A stretch of 64,000 bases of DNA from Euptelea pleiosperma (taxonomy: Eukaryota > Streptophyta > Magnoliopsida > Ranunculales > Eupteleaceae), in assembly GCA_035048495.1 (NCBI GenBank), contig CM068553.1, positions 22,941,190 through 23,005,189 on the forward strand, written 5' to 3'. The notes under the pieces are model-generated. The model saw only the letters and a list, made by a program, of their open reading frames with translations. It was not told the DNA's origin and did no database searches. Shown here one piece after another: positions 11,453 through 21,724 of the stretch. The translations under genes were made by a program, and so were the position numbers. How positions within the stretch are numbered: the first letter of the stretch is position 1; every line of letters begins with the position of its first letter.

Positions 11453-13083
11453 TGTAAAGAATATTTTCATACTCAATTTGGCAAAGATTCTGTTTGACAT
11501 GAAAACATTCTTATAACTGTTCTTACGTGGACCAGTGTATTGTGGAGATGTCGTGGTACGTATACTTTGCCGACTACTTGAAGACTAGAAGACAGAGACA
11601 GCAAGAATCAGACGGTTGACGACATGAGTCATCTGAGTAACTGCCCATTTTTCTGTTATAGATCGTGTACGCTCAATTAGGAAAGTAAGTGACTTAGTGG
11701 CCATAAGAATAGATTCAAAATGAATAAAATATAATGGTCAAACCTAGTCATTGGACAGACCCGAGTATGAGTCAAAGATATAGACTTATGGGAGAGACCG
11801 ATCGATTGGAACTTGTCCAATTGATTGGACATAGCCCAATCAATTGGAGGACTCTGTGAAATTGATTGGAAGTTATGAGGCAAAATAATATATAAGCCCA
11901 ATCGATTGAAGACTCTGTGAAATCGATTGGAGTCTGTGAGGCAGAACATGTTTAAAGCCAAATCGATTGGAGACTCTATGAAATCGATTGGAGCCTTCGG
12001 GACAGAAACTTATTTGAGGCCAATTGATTGGAGACCTCTGTGTAATCGATTGGAGCCTATGGAATAGAAAATTCATTTAGGCCAATCGATTGGACACTTA
12101 TACCCAATCTATTGGACATGGCCCAATCGATTGGACCCAGAGTACAATCGATTGGACTTAGCACGAACTTGATCTTTCTCAGATCCAAAATTCTTGGTTC
12201 TACTCTCCCACGTTCTACACGACTCAGGGTCACGAATTCTATAAATACAATACTTTTATACCTTCTCTAAATAACACAGAGACATAGAGTGACTCAATAC
12301 TTCAAGAGAGAGAAGAAAAGGTTTATTTATTAGAATGTCCATTCGAAGAGCAATAAGCTTGTTTCTCATTCACATCTTGTGAGCTTGTTCCTCTTCTTGA
12401 TCAAAGCCAAGTGCTTGATCCATTCCTCAGCTTAGGTCCATCACTTATATATTCGACCTAGTAGCCTTAGTGTACCAGTGTGACTCAACACCTTTGAACA
12501 ACTTAGGGTTCAGGGTGTACTGAATCCTTCACCTTCTGCAAAGGCGGGAGTGTTGAAAATTAAGATCGGAGCGGCCGATCAACGATAGGTTTGAGGTGTA
12601 CCAAACTGAACAAGAGGGCAAGGTTTCTTGGCTGAAAGGGCGCGCGTGGATTCGTAGCGTTGATTCAAAGGATGTGGACACATCGGTAGTAGGCATTGGC
12701 AAAGGTTGGAAGCTGTATTTGCAACGGTGCTGTGTAGGTAACCTTTGTTTCATTTAACTTTTCAATTGACACTTTTCGTCTTGACGTGGTCCTATGGTTT
12801 TTCTTTGGCTAAAGTTTCAACGTAAAAATCTCATCTTTTGTGATTGTTTGTTTGTATTTCGCTATCTATCTTGATTAGACCAAACGACAAAAAGAAAATA
12901 TACCACAGAAGTATATTCAATTTGAGTCGGTTGTGATAATCTTTTATCAAACAACTAAGGCATGCAATTTTATTCCCCTACCATAGACCAGTAAAACTGT
13001 GTAGGTATAATTAATTTTTAAATACTTAATCAACCCCCCTTCTAGGTATATTGGATTAAAGAGAACGGACCGGTGTTATTTCA
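11453..13083 (+). repeat. 3' LTR of Sirevirus copy A
   Basis: It runs from TGTAAAGAATATTTTC to GTGTTATTTCA, collinear with 1345-2967. It is followed by the duplication AACAC. The palindrome array is at 11790-12160 and the TATA box at 12240. Confidence 0.92.
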
Positions 13084-13088
13084 AACAC

Positions 13089-13484
13089 TGGTCGCCGCTA
13101 TATGTACCGGACTGCTGCTAAAATATATGTATAGCGTCGGCCAGTGGCCGCCGCCGCTATATGTACCTGACTGCCGCTAAATATATATGTATAACGTCGG
13201 CCAATGGCCGCCGCCGCTAAAACATACATATAGCGACAGCCATTGACCACCGCTAAAAGGTTCATATAGCGGCGGGCAATTTGACTTACACTAAAAGGTA
13301 GATATAGCAACGGGGCTGCCTGTCGTTCTAGCTCAATTGACCGCTACTAAATATGGTATTCTCCATGACTTTTTCGATGGTTAGGAGGCACTTTTTGTGA
13401 CAACAGTTTTTGGGGCTTGCAGTTGCTAAAGGCGGTTATCTTTACCTATAGCGGCGGCTGCTAAAAGTCTTACTTCTTGTAGTG
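13089..13484. repeat. Right subterminal repeats and terminus of CACTA element III
   Basis: GGCCGCCGCCGCTA and TAGCGACAG-like units alternate in both orientations every 20-40 bp. They are followed by the terminal TTCTTGTAGTG. In characterised En/Spm elements such units bind TNPA-type proteins, and the same role is inferred here. Confidence 0.75.
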
Positions 13485-13624
13485 ATCATTCGCTACCTTC
13501 GTGGTATTATGGGTTGAGGTTTATTTTTCTCATCCTCTTCTCCACTTGAGTTGATTGCCTGACATGGGCCAGCTGTTTGGATACTTGACGCTCTTTTATT
13601 GGATGGTGTGCTCTTTTATTAGGT

Positions 13625-13985
13625 GGTGTCTAGCTATTTCTTGGAGATTCCTTAATCTCTAGGAAAGGCAAAAATCAATAATGGGTTTTCAAATCATCCA
13701 CTAAAAGCAAAATAATGTTCTCTGTGTTCTTGTAGTGGGATCATATATTTACAAGGACTTCTTGATGATTTTGGCATCACACACAATTCCCCTACACCTC
13801 TATATGATGATAATACAAGTGCAATTCAAGCTAAATCCAATCCACTATTTCACACAAAAAACATATTGAGGTAGATTATCATTCTATTTAGGAAAAATAT
13901 CTAGTTCACTAATATGTTTACCAAAGCAATGATAGAGCAATACATGACTTTCTCGTTCACAACTTGATGTTCTTTGACCCTCTGC
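13625..13985 (+). pseudogene. Relic of Copia RNase H domain
   Basis: Frames with several stops and shifts spell a pattern like LGDSLISRKGKNQ, then LLDDFGI...SPTPLYDDNTSAIQ and a FHTKNI-like end. This is the conserved C-terminus of Copia reverse transcriptase/RNase H. No LTR belonging to it was found nearby. It lies between CACTA III and the 3' end of the P450. Confidence 0.65.
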
Positions 13986-14150
13986 GTCAATTTTAGGAGG
14001 AATGCAAACAGAGTCTGTAATATATCTATGGTGGGTACACCACTTTAAGACTCTGAATACGTTTACAACTTCAATAACAAACCAAAACCTATGCCCAAAG
14101 CTAGATAGATAAAACGTGAAAGAAAGAAAGGGACCGAAGGAGTTGAGAGA

Positions 14151-17100
14151 TTAGTGATGATGTAGACGAACTGGAAGGCCTTTTGCTGGTGTAGGCATCA
14201 TATCAGCTATTATCTTCTCATGAGGGAACACCACTTCCCATTTGAACTTTTTCACCACATTATGGAGGAAAGTGAGTATAGCTAACCGAGCATATTCTTT
14301 TCCTGGACACGTCCGAGGTCCTCCTCCAAAAGGAACGAATGTGTGAGGTGCTGGTCCATTTCCTTCGTATCTCAATGGATCAAATTTTTCTGGCTCAGGG
14401 AAGTACTCGGGGTTCTTGTTCGTCGAGCTCACAGTCCAATATATCTGCAAAAAAAAAAAAAATACAGAGCGAGTAAATAGCCGACATCTCTTGAGGATCA
14501 CAATGAAGTTATGGTTATCAGGTACCTTCCAACCCTTTGGAATGGTGAAGCCTGCATAGTTGAAGTCGGTTATGGCCTCTCTAAAAGTTCCTTGAAGAGG
14601 GGGTGTGAGCCTCATCACTTCATTTGCTACATTCCATGAATACTTCATCTTTTGTATGTCCTCCCAATCAAGTGCCCCTCCCGGCTCTTTCGACCTTGTG
14701 ATCTCCAATTGCTCTGAATCCCAAAATAAAAATACTAATTAATAGTACTCTTCTCGCGTGAGTACGGTAAGCATCCTCTATGAGTGTGCCACATGGCTCA
14801 TATTCGCCGATTGCAAAGTTTTACTCCACCATTCTGTGAAGAAAGGTTTTTTTTTTTTGGTAGTTAAGCCTGTTTTTAAAGAGATCAGTAACTCGGTTAA
14901 GGCGGTTTCGAACCCAGGTCTATTCCCACAAACTTTACCAACTGAGAAAGCTGGCACCTTCGTGAAGAAAGGTTTCTTATGTGAACCATTATTCAGTGTG
15001 GAGCTGTGGAATAAATCATGTGTTGTTATAAGGTCACCGGTGGTTTGACTCAAAGAAGCGCTGTGGGGTCCACATGGGATAAACCATAGGGCTGACCATT
15101 CCCACGAGTGAGGGACCACGGTATGAGCAACATGACAGACTTTTAGAGACCACTGGCCTTATCCATGTTTTATCCATCCCTAAGTGAACCAACGCACCAA
15201 AAATCAGCCTGATTAGTAATTTCAAACCTTTGGATCCTTGTACATGCTTGAAATCCACGGTTAAAAATCAACCCATGAAAACGACTCCAATCCAACACTT
15301 AGAAATCACTAATCAGGCTCATTTTGGGCATGTACGTCCACATAGGGTTGGGCCAAACATCCATACGGTCAGAATCCACTAGGAGTGTACCACGTGCTCA
15401 TATTGTGGGCAGTCAGCAACTTTGCTGACTTCCAAAACATTACATAATTTGTTAGTGTCACTTGTCATGCTCAATCAGTGCCACTGATTGGTGAAAATTT
15501 GAGCTCATACAATATGCAAAACAAGGAGAAAAAGTTTGATGAGGATCCTCTCATGGAGGCCGATGACAGGGTGCAATATGAGCCACGTGGCACAATCTTA
15601 ACGGACTCTGACCGTATGGATGTTTGGCTAATCCCTCTGTGGACCTACAAACCAAACATCAGCACGATTAGTGATTTCTAGGTGTTGGACTGGAATTATT
15701 TTCATGGGTTGATATGAACCGTGGAATTTGAGCATTATTGACCATTATTTAAGGTACAAAGATCCAAAGATTTGAAATCACTAATCAAGCTGATTTTTAG
15801 TTGTAGGTCCACATAGGGGTTGGAAAAATATCCATACGGTCAGAGTCCTCTTAGAGTGTGCCACGTAGCTCGTATTGCACCCACCTTGTCATCAAAGTTT
15901 TACTCAAAAAGAAGAGATGTCCATCAGTAGTGGGGCCTACTTTATTTGTAAAAGAGTTGGCTGTGATTGTGTGATTTGCAATCCGATTGTGACACAAGTT
16001 TTACTCATTCAAAGAAGTGCAATTGCTCCACGCCTCTTGTACTGCTGTCCTCCCGTCAAGGCCCACTCCTAAATTATACGAGGAGCACTTTTTAAGGGCT
16101 CACTGACCTTATGGATGCTTGGTCCACCCCTCCATCCGATGGATCTAAACATCAAAAATCAGTTTAATTGGTAATTTCTAACCGTTGGATGCATGTAATA
16201 ATGTCTTACCGTTGCATTTAAGCACTTTTTTTTGGATGCTTTTAGAAATTATCGATCAAGCTGATTTTTGACACCGAGGACCACCAAAAGGTTGAGCAAA
16301 CATCCATAAGGCTAGTGGGTCGTAAAGGTGTTCCACGTAGTATTTTTTTGGAGAATTTAAAATCCTCGTACGACAGCTGATATTTTTAGTGCGCCAAAAT
16401 GCACAGCCCACTCATTCAAGAACACAAACTTTCTTTTGTTCTAGTGAGTAGCAGTTGCCTTTGCACTAATCACTAACGTTCTTTTTAAAGGAGGAATAGG
16501 AAAATAGTGTAAAGATATAAATAAATATTACTTTTTGAGTCAGGATCCGGGGTTCGACAACCATTTTTGACAGCCATTTGGCGTACAAAAACATAGAAGA
16601 TGAATCAATGGCTGATTTTTGGTGAAGATGATCTCTATGGTGAGGAGATCATTCTCACAAAAATTCAAATCATTCTGATATTCTTAGACTGGTTTAGAAG
16701 TTGAAAAATTATGAACCGTCCAATTTTTACCGTGTAACTTGAAAACTACATTTGATGGGGTTGGAAATTTAAGGATGGGCTGATTTTTTGTAGAGGTGAT
16801 CTATATGGTGAGCAGATCATCCTCACCAAAAATTAGCCATTGATTCATCTTCTATGTGGGTACCCCAAAATAGTTGTTAAAAATGGTTTGACCGCGGATC
16901 CTGACCCTTACTTTTATTACTAAACTAGTGGGTAAATGCTTGAGTGATTGCAGGGGAGTGGCAAAATAAGAAAGTTTCAAGACATTTTGAAAGGACCCTC
17001 TTCACAAGGCCAATCCAGTAGGTCATCTATCAGATGGAAGGTCTGGATTGGCCCTATTGGCTCTCCGCGTTGTAAGAAAAACCATTAGTGGGCAGCGAAG

Positions 17101-18380
17101 AGGTTTGAGCCTTTGAGGCTTTGAGCAAAACCCAACCCCGCCCACACACCATACAGATAAAATAAATAAATAAATAAATAAAGGGTCTGGATCCGTGGAC
17201 TCACATATCTGACTCGTATTTTCACTCATGTTCTCATCCGTGGGTCGCCGAGAAATCGAATGGTGGTTTTGCATGCTAAGCTGGCATTCGCTTTACCAAA
17301 GCAAAACCACCATTGGATTTCATGAAATCCACGGCCGAGAACGACGAGTGAAATTATGAGTCAGAAATTGTGAGTGGTCGAAAGCTAACTTGAAAGGGAG
17401 TTCAGTTCAGGTGGTTTACCAGTTAGGATCTGATCGTAGACATGAGGCTGCTCTCCAACATATTTTATGAGGAACGTTATAGCAGTGGCCACAGTGCTAT
17501 AACCTGCAACAAGCAAACCCATAATTTTATCCGCGATCTCCACCTCCGGCATAAATCGGCCAGTTGGATCAGCGGCAACGATCATATGCGACAGGACATC
17601 GTGCATCGGTGCACCAGTCGACATAGCCACTTTCTTCTCCTTAATCACAAGCTGAAGTTCCTTCCGAATGGCACCCGCCGCTTTATTTGCACGATAAAAT
17701 GTTGTCCCAGGGAAATTCAAAGGTATGGAATGGAGCCCCATGGTCATGTCATCGAACTTGTTAACAAACCTCGCCACACGATCTGAGTCATCGAGGCCTA
17801 AGAAGAAACGGCACGCCAACGTTAAAGTGAATGTTTTTGAGAGAGGGAAGACCTTCACCTCATCTTTACCTTCCCAATAATTCTTCAAATGGTTTTGTGT
17901 GATTAAATCCATTTTACCCAAGTACCGCATCAGCGCTTCGGGTTTTAGGAAGCCTGGTGCCCGCAAGATGTGGGAATCGTTGGAATCGCGTGGGCTGGTT
18001 GTGGGAGCGGTAGCTGCAGTACGCGTCTGGTAGCTGCGGAAGAGCTTTTGCATAGAATGTGGACGCCATGCGACAACAAGCTTTTGTTCGTTTGAAAAGA
18101 GGAATTTGTTTCCGGCGGGACCGCAAATGACTGCCGTTGGTTCTCCAAGTATCGTCGTCTTGAAGATTTTGGGAGAGTGCTTTTCCATTCTATCTCCAAC
18201 GAATTTATCTGGATTTCCATACAGAAACTCAAGAGTTTCGCCCATAAGAGGCAATCCGTGACTCCCCGGTGGCAGCTTGGTGGCGCTGCCGGATTTGCGT
18301 TTATAGGCATAGAAGATAAAAGCAAGAGAGATGGTGATGAGTAGCAGAGATGAGGATGAGAAAAAGAGTTCCATCTCCAT
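14151..18380 (-). CDS. Cytochrome P450, CYP716-like, three exons, apparently intact
   Basis: Exons are 18380-17420, 14713-14526 and 14444-14151 (961 + 188 + 294 bp), joined by GT-AG introns into one 480-residue frame. I chose the ATG at 18380 (six bases before a second ATG) because the hydrophobic ER anchor follows at once; an in-frame ATG at 18425 would add an atypical 15-residue leader. Visible motifs are a membrane anchor at about residues 5-26, the PPG hinge at 37-39, I-helix AGYST at 292-296, ExxR (EVMR) at 352-355, PEKF at 401-404 and the haem loop [11 protein letters not shown] at 421-431 with Cys429. Family knowledge: CYP716 enzymes are ER-bound monooxygenases, often oxidising triterpenes or other terpenoids; the substrate here is unknown. 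Intron 1 is 2.7 kb and full of MITEs. A dead copy lies at 52.0-54.2 kb. Confidence 0.9.
14755..14835. repeat. Truncated arm of the foldback MITE family M1 (P450 intron 1)
   Basis: Contains GTGTGCCACATGGCTCATATT and ends near AAGTTTTACTCC, the outer part of one M1 arm. M1 is the name used here for a family whose arms carry GTGGCACACTCTTAG, TATGGATGTTTGGCC, CAGCCTGATTAGTGATTTC and their complements. Confidence 0.6.
14850..14961 (-). mobile_element. tRNA-derived SINE in P450 intron 1
   Basis: The element is flanked by a perfect 14-bp duplication GTGAAGAAAGGTTT at 14836-14849 and 14962-14975. Read on the minus strand it has an A-box-like CTCAGTTGGTAAAG, a B-box-like GGGTTCGAAACC about 30 bp later, and a poly-A tail (plus-strand T-run at 14850-14858) next to the duplication. 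This is the structure of a short pol III SINE. It is inserted in the same sense as the P450 gene. Confidence 0.85.
15090..15430. mobile_element. M1 foldback MITE (P450 intron 1)
   Basis: A left arm with AATCAGCCTGATTAGTAATTTC at about 15205 and a right arm with AAATCACTAATCAGGCTCATT at about 15303 form a long imperfect hairpin. GGGCCAAACATCCATACGGT is near 15350. Confidence 0.75.
15565..15908. mobile_element. M1 foldback MITE (P450 intron 1)
   Basis: GCAATATGAGCCACGTGGCAC at the left pairs with GTGCCACGTAGCTCGTATTGC at the right, with the conserved TATGGATGTTTGGC and its complement inside. The two ends are nearly perfect complements, so the whole unit folds back. Confidence 0.8.
16090..16350. 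mobile_element. Diverged M1 foldback MITE (P450 intron 1)
   Basis: CTGACCTTATGGATGCTTGG at the left and AGCAAACATCCATAAGGCTAG at the right, with AATCAGTTTAATTGGTAATTTC and its complement in the stem. It is more diverged than its neighbours. Confidence 0.65.
16539..16905. mobile_element. Foldback MITE of a different family (P450 intron 1)
   Basis: The ends are GTCAGGATCCG and CGGATCCTGAC. The arms share an ATAGAAGATGAATCAATGGCT-like stretch in opposite orientations, and the middle holds about 100 bp of loop. No coding. Confidence 0.75.
17157..17181. repeat. (AAAT)n microsatellite
   Basis: Six AAAT units in intron 1 of the P450. Confidence 0.8.
17196..17382. mobile_element. Small foldback MITE near the intron 1 donor
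   Basis: The left arm (17196-17275, with GACTCGTATTTTCACTC and GGTGGTTTTGC) is complementary to the right arm (17305-17382, with GCAAAACCACC and GAGTGAAATTATGAGTC). It ends only about 40 bp downstream of the exon 1 splice donor. Confidence 0.7.
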
Positions 18381-18462
18381 GGCTGATATATTCTTAGAAA
18401 AGTCTGGTGAGCTCAGAAGGTACATATGTTGGAAACTTGGAAATGGAATTGCACAAGCAGGA

Positions 18463-18471
18463 GGATATATA
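18463..18471 (-). promoter_or_regulatory. Candidate TATA box of the P450 gene
   Basis: On the minus strand CTATATATCC lies about 85 bp before the chosen ATG at 18380, a normal plant distance. Confidence 0.55.
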
Positions 18472-18674
18472 GTAACAGTTTTGTTTGTTTAAAGTTAAAA
18501 CAACGCGTATTTGATTCATGGTTTATTTTTTTTGGGGGGGAAATTATTACTTGCAGGGCTGTAAATCTGCAGTTATGGCCCTTCATGCTGTCTCAACTGT
18601 CCACTTAAAGGCATGGGCTGTTCTTTGATACCGACTTCGGTCTCAAATTTTTCTTGCCAAAGTCCCTCAATTTG

Positions 18675-18976
18675 CCACGTAGTAGACTCTTTAGGGCCCA
18701 CTGACTCCATGAATATTTGGCCCACATCTTGGTGGACCCACACACCAAAAATCAGCTTGATTGGTGATTTCTAGCCGTAGGATTTGAGCACTTTTTATCA
18801 TGGGCTTTTTGAACAGGCTTATGAGTTAGTTCCAAGCCCATGATGAAAAAGTACTTAAATCCAATGATTTAGGGGTCCACCGAGGGACTAGACAAACATC
18901 CACACGGTCATCGTACACTAAGATTGTGCCACGTGGTTCGTATTGTGCGTTGTGACATAAGTTTTACTCCCCAAAT
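18675..18976. mobile_element. M1 foldback MITE, upstream of the P450
   Basis: CTCTTTAGGGCCCACTGACTC and its approximate complement near 18900, a stem with CAAGCCCATGATGAAAAAG and its inverse, and a right end of GTGCCACGTGG ... AAGTTTTACTCC. It begins about 210 bp upstream of the putative TATA box. Confidence 0.7.
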
Positions 18977-19010
18977 GCACTGTTCTTTTCATTTTATTCC
19001 AAGGAAAAAG

Positions 19011-19366
19011 ATGTAACAAGGTACGCCTGAAACTGTTCCATTTGCGGAAGCGGCATTTTTGGCAGTCACCGCTGCCATCTGGGCCTACATACCGCATGGA
19101 TGTTTATCCCACCCCCTGGTGGATATACAGACCAAAAAATATCTTGATTGGTAATCTATAACCATTAGATGTTAACACCTTTTAAGGCTTTCTTATAGCC
19201 GTTGAATGCAACCATTTTTTGAGTACTAAGACCAACGGCTAAAAATCATTAAACAAGCTATTTTATGTATGAATGTCTAGTAAGGGGTGGGGTAAACATC
19301 CATGCTGTCAGTGGGCCCAGATGGCAGTGGTGACTACCAATCTCAGGTATACCTTGTTACATCATG
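19011..19366. mobile_element. Foldback MITE with GATGTAACAAGGTA ends
   Basis: The left end GATGTAACAAGGTACGCCTGA pairs with the right end TCAGGTATACCTTGTTACATC. The inner arms carry GCATGGATGTTTA and AAACATCCATGC, related to M1. Relatives sit at 22823-23290 and 23320-23530. Confidence 0.8.
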
Positions 19367-19758
19367 ACCCTTATTCCAATTTTGCACAACTATTCTGGGC
19401 AGGTATGTCTCTTCCTTTGTCAGCCTTTTGACTAAGCGCGTGTTTGATTGCACAGAAATATTTTCCGAGATGAGAAATGCCTTAAATGGCTAATTGATTG
19501 AGACACATATTTCAATCATTTGAGAAGATAAATGCGTGTTTTCCGTGAAAATGAATTCTCACCTATCTGGATGGGAAATGAATTCCGGGCCACTCATGGA
19601 AAATTATTCAGATTTAAATGGCTTGGCAGGGAAAATTGTACAGATTTAAAATTGTTATCTAACAAGGGAAAGTTTGTGTTTTTCCAAGGAAAATGCAATT
19701 TTCCCACTTGGCAATCAAACACGCCCTAAAACTAGAAGTATAAATAAATGAAGGCTCA

Positions 19759-20132
19759 GGCTCCAGTTACTGCCCTAAAATGACACCTCTGGTTACAGGA
19801 CACAATATGACCCACGGGGGCACACTCTTAGAGGATTCTGACCGTATGGATGTTTGGCCAATCCCTAAGTGGATCTTCAAACCAAAAATCAGCCTGATGA
19901 GTGATTTATAGGTGTTGGATTGGACTCATTTTCATGGGTTGATCTGACTGTAGGAATTTGAGGTACAAGGATCCAACGTCTGGAAACCACTAGTCAAGCT
20001 AATTTTTGGTTTGTAGGTCCACCTAGGGATTGAACAAACATCTATACGGTCAGATTCCTCTAAGAGTGTGCCACGTGGCTCATATTGTGTCCTATAATGG
20101 GAGCCTGTCATTTTAGGCGGTAACAGGAGCCG
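19759..20132. mobile_element. M1 foldback MITE with GGCTCC outer ends
   Basis: GGCTCCAGTTACTGCC at the left and GGCGGTAACAGGAGCC at the right are inverted. Inside them AGGACACAATATG pairs with CATATTGTGTCCT, and the full M1 stem follows. Confidence 0.8.
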
Positions 20133-20194
20133 GACCCCTTTTAAAAAGGCACTCGTAAAACTTCTATCACAGCGTTCTCACAAATGCTTGTCAC

Positions 20195-20440
20195 AATAAA
20201 AATCACAGGCCACGTGGCACATTCTTAGTGGACGCTGACCATATGGATGTTTGGCCAATCCCTCACTTAACCTCTAAACAAAAAATCAGCCTGATTAGTG
20301 ATTTTTATGCGATTCAATTGAAGTTATTTTCATGGGTTGACTTCAAGGGTAAGAATTCGAGCATTATTGAGCGTTATAATTTGGATGCAAGATCCAAAGG
20401 TTGTAAATGACTAATCAGGCTGATTTTTGGTTTAAAGGTA
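20195..20440. mobile_element. M1 foldback MITE
   Basis: CAGGCCACGTGGCACATTCTTAG, CATATGGATGTTTGGCC and AATCAGCCTGATTAGTGATTT at the left; ACTAATCAGGCTGATTTTTGG at the right. The right arm is cut short near 20440, followed by unrelated GA-rich sequence. Confidence 0.7.
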
Positions 20441-20552
20441 CAGAGAAAATTTTTGTACAAAGAAAATGAGAGAGAGAGGGAGAGATCAATGAATCATTTG
20501 TCCAGAGAAAATTTTTATACAATGCAGTGTGAGCTGCATGCAAAAAGTGGAG

Positions 20553-20900
20553 TAAACCTTCGCTAACACCATGCTGTTAGCGAAGCCGATCACAGCACAA
20601 AATATGAGCCATGTGGCACACTCTTAGAGGGCACCCACCGCATGATGTTTGGTCAATCACTAGGTGGACCTACAAACCAAAAATATACCTGATCAGTGAT
20701 TTCTAAGCGTTGTATTGAAGTTATTTTCAAGGGTTTATTTTAACCATAGGAATTTGAGTATTATTGAGCGTTATTTGGGTGCAAAGATCCAAAGGTTTTA
20801 AATCACTAATCAGGCTGATTTTTGGTTTGCAGGTCCACCGAAGGACTGGCCAAACATCCATACGGCCAGGCTCACAACCGGGCGTGTGAACGAAGGTTTA
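20553..20900. mobile_element. M1 foldback MITE with TAAACCTTCG ends
   Basis: TAAACCTTCGCTAACAC at 20553 and GTGTGAACGAAGGTTTA ending 20900 form the terminal inverted repeats around a standard M1 stem. Confidence 0.8.
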
Positions 20901-21005
20901 GTATTCCACATGTTTTAAACGGTGATATTCTAAAATAATGTAGACCCCACCTCTGGTCTAACTGCAACCCGAATGTGACAGCAACTAAAGTTTCTCTCTT
21001 TGTTG

Positions 21006-21410
21006 AGTAAAACTTGCCTGACCACCGACGGTCAGCGAAGTCCTGACCACCCATAATATGAGCACGTGGTACACTCTCACAGTATGCTGACCGTATGGAT
21101 GTTATGTTTGGCCAATTCCTATGTGGACCTACAAACCAAATATCAGCCTGATTAGTGATTTCAAACGTTTGGATCTTTGTATCCAAAAACTGGTAAATAA
21201 TGCTCAAATTCCTAGGGTTAAGATCAACCCATGAAAACGACATCAACTAACGCTTAGAAATCATTGATGAGGTTGAATTTGGTTTTATATGTCCACTTAG
21301 GGATTGGCCAAACATCTATACGGCCATTGTCATTTAAAAAATTGTCACCTGGCATATATTGTGGGTGGTCATGTAGCTACCTGACTAGAGGTGGTCAGGT
21401 AAGATTTACT
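21006..21410. mobile_element. M1 foldback MITE with AGTAAAACTT ends and probable 7-bp duplication
   Basis: AGTAAAACTTGCCTGACCACC at the left and GGTGGTCAGGTAAGATTTACT at the right. CTTTGTT occurs just outside both ends, compatible with a longer, partly mutated target duplication of Mutator type. Confidence 0.75.
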
Positions 21411-21724
21411 CTTTGTTTAAAGAATGTAGCCAAAGTCGCTGTCATGCAGCATACCTAGAAGCATGACTTTTTTTAGTAAACTTTGATGCTGGGAAATGTC
21501 ATGACACGGCGCAATATGAGCCACGTGTCACATTCTTAGAGGACTCTTACCGTATGGATGTTTTCACAATCCCTAGGTGGAGCTAATTACCAAAAATCAT
21601 CACGATTAGTGATTTCAAAAACCTTTGGATCTTTATACCTCAAATAATGGTCAATAATGCTCAAATTCCCATGGTTAAAATCAACCCATGAAAATAATTC
21701 CAATCCAACCCTAGAAATCACTAA

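Larger units (their letters stand above)
1345..13083 (+). mobile_element. Complete but non-autonomous Sirevirus-like Copia LTR retrotransposon (copy A)
   Basis: Two LTRs of about 1.63 kb (1345-2967 and 11453-13083) begin TGTAA and end TTATTTCA. They are flanked by an identical 5-bp target duplication AACAC at 1340-1344 and 13084-13088. A primer binding site TGGTATCAAAGC follows the 5' LTR, and a polypurine tract AAAGAGGGAGAT abuts the 3' LTR. The order is gag, then an env-like ORF, then repeated polypurine tracts. Together with long LTRs and a two-knuckle gag, this is the layout of Sireviruses (a Copia lineage). Protease, integrase and reverse transcriptase are absent: between gag (ending 5014) and the env-like ORF (9459) there are only about 1.5 kb of element sequence plus a later solo-LTR insertion. 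Mobility would need enzymes in trans, and gag and env are also broken. Confidence 0.9.
1..13484. mobile_element. CACTA (En/Spm) element III, left end outside window, split by a retrotransposon
   Basis: The right terminus at 13468-13484 reads TCTTACTTCTTGTAGTG, the complement of a CACTACAAGAA-type CACTA end. Just inside it (13084-13480) are many copies of a subterminal motif of the GGCCGTCGCTATA type in both orientations, and the same motif occurs at 1300-1340, immediately before the inserted Sirevirus. Joining 1-1344 to 13084-13484 across the retrotransposon gives continuous subterminal repeat. I find no CACTACAAGAA start between 1 and 1344, so the left end should lie upstream of the window. 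No transposase coding was recognised in the visible part. The 78-codon open frame at 32-268 has no recognisable similarity and is treated as noncoding. Confidence 0.7.

Noticed and set aside
13719..13737. GTTCTTGTAGTG resembles another CACTA right end
   Set aside because: It falls inside the Copia RNase H relic where the sequence is explained by coding, has no subterminal repeats next to it and no partner end.
17914..18325. Frames of 70 and 126 codons on the minus strand
   Set aside because: Out-of-frame shadows of P450 exon 1.
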